Assembly: GCF_019334305.1 (NCBI RefSeq)
Contig: NZ_JAHWGH010000005.1
Span: forward strand, 14,882 to 78,881
DNA: 64,000 nucleotides
Reading direction: 5' to 3'
Source of the DNA: Rossellomorea orangium
Lineage (GTDB): Bacteria > Bacillota > Bacilli > Bacillales > Bacillaceae_B
Positions within the stretch are counted from its first letter, which is position 1, and each line of letters opens with the position of its first letter. Of this stretch, positions 42,488 to 50,522 are shown in pieces. The translations under genes were made by a program, and so were the position numbers. The notes under the pieces are model-generated. The model was not told the DNA's origin, searched no databases, and saw only the letters and a list, made by a program, of their open reading frames with translations.

Positions 42488-43663
42488 TCACAGTTCAAAT
42501 GTCCCTTTCACAAGAGCTTCCCCATTCTCCACCATCATTTTCCCCCTGGCGAATACCGTATTCACTTTAAGGGTATCTTCTTCCAATAGTATGAGATCAG
42601 CATCCCTCTCCACTTCCACATGACCTTTTTGTTTTAGTTTCAGGATTTTAGCAGGATTCGAGGTAATGACCCTGATCGCTGTTTCCAATGGGATTCCTTC
42701 CTTCAGAACGGCATCCTTCACTTCATCATAGAGGCTTGCAACCTGACCGATCTGCAGTCCGATCAATTCTCCATCAGCATCAAAGTTCGGCAGACTTGCT
42801 TGTCCATCGGAAGTGTAGGTGATTTGTTCCACCGGTACGCCCGCATCAAGCATGCGTTTAAGCGCCATACTGCATTTGACTTCACCGTCTTCCAGAAATT
42901 GAGGGATGGTACTCGTTGTAAAGTCTACATATCCACCTTTAAGGGCATATTGAATCCCCGCTTCAAAGAGATGTGCATTCCGGTTGATATGAGTCGGATA
43001 GAACTGCTTGATTGGAATATCCGTTGTCTCGACAATCTCTTCCAACAGGTTCAGGTGATCATAACTATCCCCGACATGGACATTGACAATTCCGGCTTTC
43101 CCCGACAACATCCCACCGATCCTTGCCGCTGAAGCAATTTTCGCTAACTCGTTTACCGTCGGCTGGGATGAGCGGTGATCGGCAATCGCCACCTCACCCA
43201 CACCAATGATTCTATCCACTAAGATGATATCATCTTCAATCTTTCCGGTAAGTGTTTTCAAAGGTACCTGGTATGAACCAGTTTGCACATAACAGGTAAT
43301 CCCTTCTTCTTCAAGCCCCTTCGCTTTGGCTATGAGGCTTGCCATCGTCCTCGTCGTCCCGTCGGTGCCGATGACACCGACAAGAGTGGTGATTCCCGAT
43401 AGAGTGGCCTGAGTCAATTGGATTTCAGGAGTTCTTGTACGGAAGCTTCCTTCTCCCCCACCGCCCATAATATGAACATGCGAGTCGATGAATCCGGGTA
43501 CAACATATTTCCCAGTTGCATCCACCACTTTAATATCCACAAATGGACCCGGAAGCTCAATCTTATCTTCAATGAACCCTATTTTATCACCTACCAGAAG
43601 GATATCCTTTTTTCCTAGATATGCTGGAGCATAAACTTCCCCGTTTTGTATAAGTGTTAGCAT
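42488..43663 (-). CDS. iadA: Isoaspartyl dipeptidase (beta-aspartyl peptidase)
   Basis: A 391-aa amidohydrolase-fold enzyme that cleaves isoaspartyl dipeptides formed by protein ageing. Metal and catalytic motifs: VPGFIDSHVHIMGGGGEGSF (HxH), NVHVGDSYDHL, FYPTHINRNAHLF and ITYTSDGQAS with the catalytic Asp. Length matches IadA (about 390). AAAGGAG precedes ATG. Downstream of a YfcC-type carrier in one operon behind a sigma-54 promoter, so uptake and cleavage are induced together. Confidence 0.93.
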   Translation of the reverse strand: MLTLIQNGEVYAPAYLGKKDILLVGDKIGFIEDKIELPGPFVDIKVVDATGKYVVPGFIDSHVHIMGGGGEGSFRTRTPEIQLTQATLSGITTLVGVIGTDGTTRTMASLIAKAKGLEEEGITCYVQTGSYQVPLKTLTGKIEDDIILVDRIIGVGEVAIADHRSSQPTVNELAKIASAARIGGMLSGKAGIVNVHVGDSYDHLNLLEEIVETTDIPIKQFYPTHINRNAHLFEAGIQYALKGGYVDFTTSTIPQFLEDGEVKCSMALKRMLDAGVPVEQITYTSDGQASLPNFDADGELIGLQIGQVASLYDEVKDAVLKEGIPLETAIRVITSNPAKILKLKQKGHVEVERDADLILLEEDTLKVNTVFARGKMMVENGEALVKGTFEL

Positions 43664-43724
43664 GATGTTTGTTCGCTCCTTTCACTATGTCTTCATAATC
43701 GAGCCTGGCCCGAAGTATGGCTAA

Positions 43725-45227
43725 TTAAAATCCAATGAGCGTTGCCGTAATCACAAAGATGGATGATAGGACGAATAGAATAAGCATGAATTTAAAGATG
43801 AATTTAGCCCACACTCCCCAGTCGACCCGTGCTGCTCCCAATGTACCCATAAGGGCGGCGGATGTTGGAACCAGGATATTCGTTAATCCATCCCCCAATT
43901 GGAAAGCCAGTACCGATACTTGGCGGGTGACGCCCGCAATATCGGAAAGCGGGGCCATCAATGGCATCGTGAGTGCTGCTTGACCAGAACCGGAAACCAC
44001 GAAGAAGTTGAAGATAGATTGGAATAAATACATACACCATGCAGAGATGGCTTCCGGGAAATCACCTACTACTTGCCCTGCACCATATAATACCGTGTTC
44101 AATACAGATGGGGCGTCCGGCGCGTCTCCACCAAGGATGATGACGATCCCCTTTGCCATCCCCACCACCAATGCTGCAGGCAGAAGATCTTTCGCACCGT
44201 CGATGAAGCCGTTCGCTACATCATCCCAACTCATTCCATTTAATTTAAACAGAACCCCGATAATCCCTGCAACTAAGCCTATTGTGAAGAATTGGCTTGC
44301 AATTTCAGGAATGTAGTATGCGTGCTCCACTACTCCCCAAATGATCCAGGCAATCCCCACTACTACTGTAAGGATGACAAGTGAGTGTCCCCATGTAAAT
44401 TTCGCATTTAAATGTTCCACTTTACCTTCTTTCCGGAAGTACTCATCCGTTGTGTAGGAAAGGCTTCGTTTAGGATCCTTCTTGATCGTATTGGCATATC
44501 TCCAAGTATAAACGATTCCGACAAGAGTGAAGACTATCCACATTACAATCCGGAAGCCGGCTCCTGATAGAACCGGAACACCGGAAACCCCTTGAGCGAT
44601 CGCTACCCCGAATGGATTCATCCACGATGTGGCAAATCCGATCTGAGTTGCAACATACGTGATCATGATACCCGTAATAGCATCATATCCTATGGCAATC
44701 ATAATTGGAACGAGGATCATGGCAAAGGCGATGGCCTCTTCCCCCATACCAAAAACAGCTCCACCCAATGAAAATAAGAAGAACATGATCGGAATGATGA
44801 GGGACTCCTTCCCCTTGGTCCGATCGATTACTTTGAGGATCCCTTCTTCGATCGCTCTTGTTTTCATGATGATTCCAAAGGCTCCCCCGATAATGAGGAT
44901 AAAGGCCACCACCCCAACGGCTGATCCCCATTTATCCCCTGATACAAGGCCTTCAAATACATAATTCAGGAAACCTATCCCTCCACCAGGTTCAAATAGG
45001 CTTGTTCCTTCCCTGATCAGATTTCCATCCTCATCTTTTAAATAACTAAACGAATCCGGATTCAAGACTGTTTTTGTTTGTTCTTCCCCATCCTGCATAT
45101 ACGTGATCTCTTCTGTTGCAAATTGCCCCTTAGGTATGACATACGTTAAAATGGCAGCAGCAAGTACGACGAAAAACACAATGATAAAAGTATGCGGCAC
45201 CTTCCAAGCTTTTTGTTCTCTCTCCAT
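43725..45227 (-). CDS. YfcC/ArcD-type membrane carrier, probably for (iso)aspartyl dipeptides or amino acids
   Basis: A 500-aa integral membrane protein with about 12 helices, of the C4-dicarboxylate/arginine-ornithine (DcuC/YfcC) superfamily. Landmarks: IIGGAFGIIMKTRAIEEGI, FGMGEEAIAFAMILVPI, WMNPFGVAIAQGVSGVP and SGSGQAALTMPLMAPLSD. First gene after the sigma-54 promoter and followed by iadA at a 61-bp gap. The partnership with iadA suggests it imports isoaspartyl dipeptides (inference). Confidence 0.85.
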   Translation of the reverse strand: MEREQKAWKVPHTFIIVFFVVLAAAILTYVIPKGQFATEEITYMQDGEEQTKTVLNPDSFSYLKDEDGNLIREGTSLFEPGGGIGFLNYVFEGLVSGDKWGSAVGVVAFILIIGGAFGIIMKTRAIEEGILKVIDRTKGKESLIIPIMFFLFSLGGAVFGMGEEAIAFAMILVPIMIAIGYDAITGIMITYVATQIGFATSWMNPFGVAIAQGVSGVPVLSGAGFRIVMWIVFTLVGIVYTWRYANTIKKDPKRSLSYTTDEYFRKEGKVEHLNAKFTWGHSLVILTVVVGIAWIIWGVVEHAYYIPEIASQFFTIGLVAGIIGVLFKLNGMSWDDVANGFIDGAKDLLPAALVVGMAKGIVIILGGDAPDAPSVLNTVLYGAGQVVGDFPEAISAWCMYLFQSIFNFFVVSGSGQAALTMPLMAPLSDIAGVTRQVSVLAFQLGDGLTNILVPTSAALMGTLGAARVDWGVWAKFIFKFMLILFVLSSIFVITATLIGF

Positions 45228-45272
45228 TTCTTATCCCCCCGTTTGATAGATTAATATCCTTCATTTTCTTAC

Positions 45273-45290
45273 ATGCAAGTTCCGTGCCAA
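45273..45290 (-). promoter_or_regulatory. Sigma-54 (SigL) promoter of the carrier-iadA operon
   Basis: The minus strand reads TTGGCACGGAACTTGCAT: TGGCAC, five bases, TTGCAT, an exact -24/-12 sigma-54 promoter. It lies 46 bp before the carrier start and faces a divergent sigma-54 activator gene. Confidence 0.95.
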
Positions 45291-45329
45291 CCCTCTATTA
45301 TCTGAAAATACAAACTTTAATTCCGCTAA

Positions 45330-45378
45330 TGGTTGAAATAGGTTAGAATATAGTTAACCAAAAACCTTTTATTAACCA
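45330..45378. promoter_or_regulatory. Candidate enhancer sites for the sigma-54 activator
   Basis: TGGTTGAAATAGGTT (45330-45344) and the inverted copy AACCTTTTATTAACCA (45363-45378) flank GTTAACC (45353-45359). They lie about 70-115 bp upstream of the sigma-54 start, the normal enhancer distance, and next to the activator's own ribosome site. Confidence 0.65.
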
Positions 45379-45392
45379 TAAGGAGGATTCAA

Positions 45393-47450
45393 ATGAAACG
45401 TGAATTAATTCTATTAGCCGGCACAAAGGAAACAGAGAGAGCCCTGAAGGAGCAGTTACAGTCCGTTTTTGGTGAACTGATCCATATTACCAGTTATGCC
45501 TGTGATGAGGGGATTCCCACTTTTTTCACAAATAAGCTGATTGTATATTCTTCAGCGCTGATCGAGCCTGAAGTACAGGAATATATCGATTTCGATTCCT
45601 GTACCATTATGAAAGCCCGACGCACGGTGAACTACGAATACATAGATCGTATATTTGAATTGCCTCCGGGAAAGAAGATCCTTTATGTGAATGACTTCAT
45701 CGAGACTGCCCAAGAAGCCGTCGCCACGTTAAAACGACTTGGGATTGATCATGTTGACTATATTCCTTACTCCCCTTCAGGAGTATATCCCAGACACATC
45801 GACATTGCCATTTCACCTGGAGAGATGTTGAGCATCCCCCCTACCATACCCGAAAAAATAGATATCGGCGTAAGATTGATTGATTTGAATACCATCATGA
45901 AAATTATCTATCACTTTCAGTTATCGGAACGATTGACCTTCGATATTACTGACCGATACACCCGAAAGATCATTGAACTCAGTCAAAAACTCGGAGCCAT
46001 CAATAGACGGGCGAAAACCTTGAATAAATTCCTGAACAAAGTGGTTGATGGAGTCAACGACGGAATCCTGGCCTTTCAGGAAGATGGTGAAATCACTGTT
46101 TTCAATGAAGTCCTCGAGAGGATGGTGGGAATAACGGCCACCCATGCAATCGGGAAAAAGTTGAACAGGGTCTTTAAGAATATCGAGTTGAATCACTTCC
46201 TGACTTCCCGCCAGGATGAGGATCAAGAATATTTCACACTCAGACAACAGAATGTGATGGTCTATCGCTTCCGCTTGGAGGCTGAAGGTGTCATTGTGGC
46301 GACATTCAAAGATATGGAAGAAACCATAGAAATGGAGAAAGTACGTAAACGCGAACTTCAAAAGAGGGGATACATCGCCAAATATACGTTTGATAGTATA
46401 TTAGGAAATAGCAGACTCATCAATGAGACGAAATTGATTGCGGGGAAACTTGCCCAAAGTGAACTTCCCGTTTTGATCTATGGTGAAACTGGAACAGGGA
46501 AAGAATTGTTCTCTGGTGCCATACATAATAGTTCCTCCCGCAAGAACAGCCCTTACCTTGCCGTGAACTGCAGTGCATTACCGGAAGATTTGTTAGAAAG
46601 TGAACTATTCGGTTATGAGGATGGTGCCTTTACCGGAGCTAAAAAAGGGGGAAAAAAGGGCTTGTTCGAACAAGCCGACGGCGGCACTCTGTTCCTCGAT
46701 GAAATTGGGGATATCAGTTTAAAGTTGCAGGCCAGGTTGTTGAGGGTCCTTCAGGAAATGGAAATCAGGAGAATTGGAGGAAACAAGAATATCCCGGTAG
46801 ATGTAAGGATCATCGCAGCCACCAACAAAGACCTTCAATCCCTAATTACAGAAGGAACATTCCGGGAAGATCTATACCACCGCTTGAAAGTCTTATCACT
46901 GCAGCTGCCAAGCCTGAGGGAAAGAAGCGGGGATATTCCCATCCTCATCGAAAATTTTCTCCGCACGGAACAAAGCAAGATCACAACAATCGACAGTGCC
47001 GTATTGGAAGCCATGCAGAACGCCCGGTGGAGTGGAAATGTCAGGGAACTTAAAAATACGCTCCTTTATATGATGACTGTCGCGGAACACAACCGATTAA
47101 CGATAAATGAATTACCGAGAAATGATGATAATTTCCAAGACAACGGGGAAACTAGAAATGCCCACATTCATCCGGAAATAACCATGTCAAAATCCGAGGA
47201 GTATGTCAGTATCCTATCAGTATTATTGAGCTTCTACAATGAGGGGACAAGGGCAAGCAGAGAGAAGATTCATTCATCCCTGGAAGATAGCCCGACACCT
47301 CTATCCGTTCAACAGATCAGAACAAGATTGAACGAACTAAAAGATTTAGGATACGTCATTATCCAAAGAGGAAGGACAGGAACTGAAATTACGCCGGCAG
47401 GAATACAGTGGTTAAACAATCAGAAAGAGAATGTTTTAACCATTAGATAA
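45393..47450 (+). CDS. Sigma-54-dependent activator of the isoaspartyl dipeptide operon
   Basis: A 685-aa enhancer-binding protein. Residues 1-170 resemble the PrpR_N sensor domain, a PAS domain lies at about 212-310, and the AAA+ domain at about 335-570. The AAA+ domain has Walker A GETGTGKE (364-371), the sigma-54 loop GAFTGA (411-416) and Walker B GTLFLDEIGD. The C-terminus (about 600-680) looks like a winged helix (TRASREKIH..IRTRLNELKDLGYVIIQRG) instead of the usual Fis-type HTH. AAGGAGG precedes ATG. Divergent from the operon it very likely controls. Confidence 0.92.
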   Translation: MKRELILLAGTKETERALKEQLQSVFGELIHITSYACDEGIPTFFTNKLIVYSSALIEPEVQEYIDFDSCTIMKARRTVNYEYIDRIFELPPGKKILYVNDFIETAQEAVATLKRLGIDHVDYIPYSPSGVYPRHIDIAISPGEMLSIPPTIPEKIDIGVRLIDLNTIMKIIYHFQLSERLTFDITDRYTRKIIELSQKLGAINRRAKTLNKFLNKVVDGVNDGILAFQEDGEITVFNEVLERMVGITATHAIGKKLNRVFKNIELNHFLTSRQDEDQEYFTLRQQNVMVYRFRLEAEGVIVATFKDMEETIEMEKVRKRELQKRGYIAKYTFDSILGNSRLINETKLIAGKLAQSELPVLIYGETGTGKELFSGAIHNSSSRKNSPYLAVNCSALPEDLLESELFGYEDGAFTGAKKGGKKGLFEQADGGTLFLDEIGDISLKLQARLLRVLQEMEIRRIGGNKNIPVDVRIIAATNKDLQSLITEGTFREDLYHRLKVLSLQLPSLRERSGDIPILIENFLRTEQSKITTIDSAVLEAMQNARWSGNVRELKNTLLYMMTVAEHNRLTINELPRNDDNFQDNGETRNAHIHPEITMSKSEEYVSILSVLLSFYNEGTRASREKIHSSLEDSPTPLSVQQIRTRLNELKDLGYVIIQRGRTGTEITPAGIQWLNNQKENVLTIR

Positions 47451-47458
47451 CGGGGTAT
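47433..47458 (+). promoter_or_regulatory. Sigma-B-type promoter before the 22-aa peptide gene
   Basis: GTTTTA (47433-47438), 14 bp, GGGTAT (47453-47458) fits GTTTWA-N12/14-GGGTAT. It overlaps the end of the activator gene. Confidence 0.65.
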
Positions 47459-47523
47459 CTTAATTTTAACCGGTTATAACTAGTAAATATTCTTCACGAT
47501 ACAATAAGTCGAGGTGATTTTTC

Positions 47524-47592
47524 ATGGTACGTACAATCTTAATGGTCATTGGTGCAATTGTTGTTATTGGCTGGATTATCAGCATGCTTTAA
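47524..47592 (+). CDS. 22-aa membrane peptide
   Basis: A 22-codon gene preceded by GAGGTGATTTTTC. The peptide starts MVRTILMVIGAIVVIGW and is one hydrophobic helix with a single Arg near the start. It resembles the very short membrane proteins of the Lmo0937 type by size and pattern only. A sigma-B-like promoter lies 66 bp upstream and a 22-bp-stem terminator follows, so it is a defined transcription unit, likely for general stress. Too short for ordinary gene callers. Confidence 0.7.
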   Translation: MVRTILMVIGAIVVIGWIISML

Positions 47593-47634
47593 GAGGTCAA
47601 ACACTATTCATGCTATTATTTGAGTTATATTATT

Positions 47635-47686
47635 GAAAATAGAAAGAGCAGAGTGGATCTTCCCCCACTCTGCTCTTTCTATTTTC
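47635..47686. terminator. Very strong bidirectional terminator
   Basis: A 22-bp perfect stem: GAAAATAGAAAGAGCAGAGTGG paired with its complement, 8-nt loop. U-rich on both sides. Confidence 0.92.
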
Positions 47687-47741
47687 ATTCCGGGAAATCC
47701 TTTTCCCTTTTATGTTAATTCTTTCAGAAATAACTGAAAAA

Positions 47742-47766
47742 GATTAACTTTTCTCCAAACGGGTAA
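47742..47766 (+). promoter_or_regulatory. Sigma-B-type promoter of the universal stress protein
   Basis: GATTAA (47742-47747), 13 bp, GGGTAA (47761-47766), 33 bp before the start codon. Confidence 0.7.
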
Positions 47767-47798
47767 ACAACTTATATTCCAATACAGAGGTGATTGAC

Positions 47799-48323
47799 AT
47801 GTATAGACATATTCTATTAGCTTATGATGAAACAGACGGCAGCAAAAAAGCATTAGATGAAGTAACAAAATTAATGAAAAGTTCTATAGACTCAAAACTA
47901 ACGGTACTCCATATTTCAGACGAGAAAACAGCAAACGAACCGCGTGACAATTACACACCGACTCACGCTATAGCCGACACGTCACCAGGCTTCGATCATC
48001 AATATATGGGGAATCTATCCGTTTCTCCGGATAACAAAGTGCGAGAAACAGAAGAAGAACATCATGAAATCAAGACACCATCATCTACCCATCCTTTTTT
48101 AGTCAATGCCCGCGAGAAGCTTTCTCCCCATGGAGTAGATGCTAATTATATTCACCTGTCAGGCTCTGAAGCGAAACGCATATGCGAATATGCGAAAGAA
48201 ATACAGGCAGATCTGGTTGTCATTGGCAACAGCGGAAAATCCGGCATAAAAAAATGGGTACTCGGAAGCGTCAGCGAAAAAGTCGCCCATGACTGCGAAT
48301 CAAGCGTACTGGTTGTAAAATAA
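47799..48323 (+). CDS. UspA-family universal stress protein
   Basis: A 174-aa protein with the Usp fold: N-terminal strand YRHILLAYDETDGSKKAL and the C-terminal ATP-binding motif DLVVIGNSGKSGIKKWVLGSVSEKVAHD..SSVLVVK (GX2GX9GS). An unusual roughly 40-residue acidic, His-rich insert sits in the middle (NEPRDNYTPTHAIADTS through EEEHHEIKTP). The start at 47799 follows AGGTGATTGAC. Related in type to NhaX/YxiE. Expected in the general stress regulon. Confidence 0.92.
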   Translation: MYRHILLAYDETDGSKKALDEVTKLMKSSIDSKLTVLHISDEKTANEPRDNYTPTHAIADTSPGFDHQYMGNLSVSPDNKVRETEEEHHEIKTPSSTHPFLVNAREKLSPHGVDANYIHLSGSEAKRICEYAKEIQADLVVIGNSGKSGIKKWVLGSVSEKVAHDCESSVLVVK

Positions 48324-48326
48324 GAT

Positions 48327-48368
48327 AAAATAGAGGGACGGACCTTTAAAGGTCCGTCCCTCTATTTT
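48327..48368. terminator. 42-bp perfect palindrome, bidirectional terminator
   Basis: The sequence is symmetric around TTTAAA at 48345-48350: AAAATAGAGGGACGGACC and its exact complement. It separates converging usp and XRE genes. The half TTAAAGGTCCGTCCCTC recurs at about 3248-3264. Confidence 0.9.
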
Positions 48369-48370
48369 GC

Positions 48371-48823
48371 TTATTCCCCTGTTAATTCATCAAATCGTTT
48401 ATGGCTGCTTTCTTCATCGAAGCTGCTATAGATCCGATAATCCTCAGCGTCCAGTATGCGATAATGCTTACTGAAAAGATTTTGTTGCAGGATGTAATCA
48501 TCGGTTTTTTTCAAATCTTTCCACCAAATTTTTCCACCAAGGGTTTTTTCTTTTCGATAATCAATCCCTTCCCGGGCAATGATTTCAATGACTTCAAGGG
48601 GTTCCCCCCCCAAACTAACCGTTAAGGTTTCACTATCTTTAAACAACGCACAGATAGCTACGGCAGCTGTCCAGCTCGCCATGACTCTTCCCTTCTCAAT
48701 CTGCACCAGGGTCTTTTTCGATAGCCCTATGACTGTCGCCATCTTATCCTGGGTATAGCCCGCTTCGGTTCGTATCAGCCTTAACTTTTCAGAGATGATT
48801 AATATGATTTCTTCTTTTGTCAT
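48371..48823 (-). CDS. XRE-family HTH regulator
   Basis: A 150-aa protein with an N-terminal HTH (EKLRLIRTEAGYTQDKMATVIGLSKKTLVQIEKGRVMASW, about 10-50) and an 85-residue C-terminal domain without a recognised motif (GGKIWWKDLKKTDDYILQQNLFSKHYRILD). Stand-alone on the minus strand between usp and the photolyase; it could regulate either, but nothing shows this directly. Confidence 0.88.
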   Translation of the reverse strand: MTKEEIILIISEKLRLIRTEAGYTQDKMATVIGLSKKTLVQIEKGRVMASWTAAVAICALFKDSETLTVSLGGEPLEVIEIIAREGIDYRKEKTLGGKIWWKDLKKTDDYILQQNLFSKHYRILDAEDYRIYSSFDEESSHKRFDELTGE

Positions 48824-48945
48824 GGTTTCACACCTTATTTGTTTATAGTGTAATATTACACCTAAAGCACCACTGTTTTCAATCTTATTGGAATATTTAT
48901 TGTCAAACCCATTGATTTTTGTATCGATTCCATCGATTTATTATA

Positions 48946-48970
48946 CTTTTAGATAGGCTGGAACGGGTAA
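48946..48970 (+). promoter_or_regulatory. Weak sigma-B-like promoter before photolyase
   Basis: CTTTTA, 13 bp, GGGTAA (48965-48970). The -10 half is good, the -35 half imperfect. Confidence 0.35.
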
Positions 48971-49056
48971 AAAACGCTTCAGTCCTATTAACAAACACAA
49001 TTTAAACCTAATGGACATTTGATCATAAGCCACATCTCATACGAGGAGGAATCAAA

Positions 49057-50463
49057 ATGGATAAATCAATCATCGTTTTGTTTAGGGAAGATCTGAGGAT
49101 CCATGATAACCCCGCACTCTATTCGGCTTGCCAGGAAGGCAACGTGATCCCTCTTTATATTTGGGATGAGGAAACTTCCCATTCCACCAGCGGCGAGGCA
49201 AAGAAATGGTGGCTGCATCGCAATATCGATTCTTTTCAGAGCACAATCCGTTCAATTGGCGGCCGACTCTTTCTTGATGCAGGAAAAATCGAAGAAATCC
49301 TTCCGAAATGGGTGGAGAAAACAAATGCCCAAGCAGTATATTGGAATCGCGCGTATGAGCCTAAAGTATATGAACGGGACCTGAAATTGGCACATTCATT
49401 GTCCTCTCAAGGTATAGAGGTCAAAACGTACGAAGGATCCCTTCTTTTACCACCGTGGAAAATTAAAAAGGATGACGACAGTCCTTATAAAGTATACTCG
49501 GCTTTCTACAGGTCAATCAGGAAAGAACACATCCCGGAGCCATTTCCTTCCCCTGAACACCTGGAGATTCCAACATTCAAGAAGGAAGGGATGTCCCTTG
49601 AGGATTTAGGTCTTTTACCATCCATCCCCTGGTATCACGTCATGGAAAGCATATGGGAACCGGGCGAAGAAGCAGCATTTACAAGATTAAACTCATTTCT
49701 GGAGAGTAGCCTGCATGACTATTCAGAAGGAAGAGATTTTCCCAGTGTAGGACATCATTCCACCCTGTCTCCATATTTAGCCCTCGGGGTGATATCTGTC
49801 AGGAAGATTTTCCATACATTGATTGAAATGAAAAACAAACCTGTGGAACCTTTTATCAAGCAACTTATATGGAGAGAATTCTCATATACAGTACTCCTTC
49901 ACCATCCCGAGTCCACCACTCGGCCACTCAATGAAAAATTCGGAAAGTTTGAGTGGCAACCAAATGAAGATGAATGGGAGAAGTGGACAAAAGGTCAAAC
50001 CGGCTATCCGATTGTGGATGCCGGAATGAGGGAATTGTGGGCAACCGGATTCATGCACAATCGGGTTCGGATGATTGTCTCTTCCTTCCTCACAAAGCAT
50101 TTGCTCATTCCATGGCAAAGAGGAGCGGAATGGTTCCTCAATACCCTTATCGATGCAGACCTGGCAAATAATTCGATGGGATGGCAATGGGTAGCGGGTT
50201 CAGGGCTCGATTCAGCCCCTTACTTCCGCATCTTCAATCCCACACTGCAGAGTAAAAAATTTGATGAAGACGGCACCTACATCCGAATGTGGGTGCCTGA
50301 ACTAAATAACCTTCCCAACAAATATATTCACAAGCCATCGGACACACCCGCTGATGTATTGGAACAGTCCGATATCACGCTGGGAAAGGATTATCCTTGT
50401 CCGATCGTCGATCACAAAGCAGCGCGCGAAAGGGCTTTGGAGCGGTACGAAGAGATAAAATAA
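49057..50463 (+). CDS. phrB: Deoxyribodipyrimidine (CPD) photolyase
   Basis: A 468-aa class I photolyase that splits cyclobutane pyrimidine dimers using light. The N-terminal antenna-binding alpha/beta domain starts IIVLFREDLRIHDNPAL. The FAD domain has EGRDFPSVGHHSTLSPYLALG, FIKQLIWREFSY, PIVDAGMRELWATGFMHNRVRMI and DADLANNSMGWQWVAGSGLDSAPYFRIFNP, the most conserved photolyase segment. Length is normal. GAGGAGG precedes ATG. Together with splAB and the SASP gene it makes UV survival a theme of the window. Confidence 0.96.
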   Translation: MDKSIIVLFREDLRIHDNPALYSACQEGNVIPLYIWDEETSHSTSGEAKKWWLHRNIDSFQSTIRSIGGRLFLDAGKIEEILPKWVEKTNAQAVYWNRAYEPKVYERDLKLAHSLSSQGIEVKTYEGSLLLPPWKIKKDDDSPYKVYSAFYRSIRKEHIPEPFPSPEHLEIPTFKKEGMSLEDLGLLPSIPWYHVMESIWEPGEEAAFTRLNSFLESSLHDYSEGRDFPSVGHHSTLSPYLALGVISVRKIFHTLIEMKNKPVEPFIKQLIWREFSYTVLLHHPESTTRPLNEKFGKFEWQPNEDEWEKWTKGQTGYPIVDAGMRELWATGFMHNRVRMIVSSFLTKHLLIPWQRGAEWFLNTLIDADLANNSMGWQWVAGSGLDSAPYFRIFNPTLQSKKFDEDGTYIRMWVPELNNLPNKYIHKPSDTPADVLEQSDITLGKDYPCPIVDHKAARERALERYEEIK

Positions 50464-50480
50464 ATAGACTACGCATGACA

Positions 50481-50511
50481 AAAGGACCCAATAGCGATTA
50501 TTGGGTCCTTT
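50481..50511. terminator. Bidirectional terminator
   Basis: AAAGGACCCAA/TTGGGTCCTTT, a perfect stem between converging phrB and putP. Confidence 0.9.
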
Positions 50512-50522
50512 CCGTTACAGCC

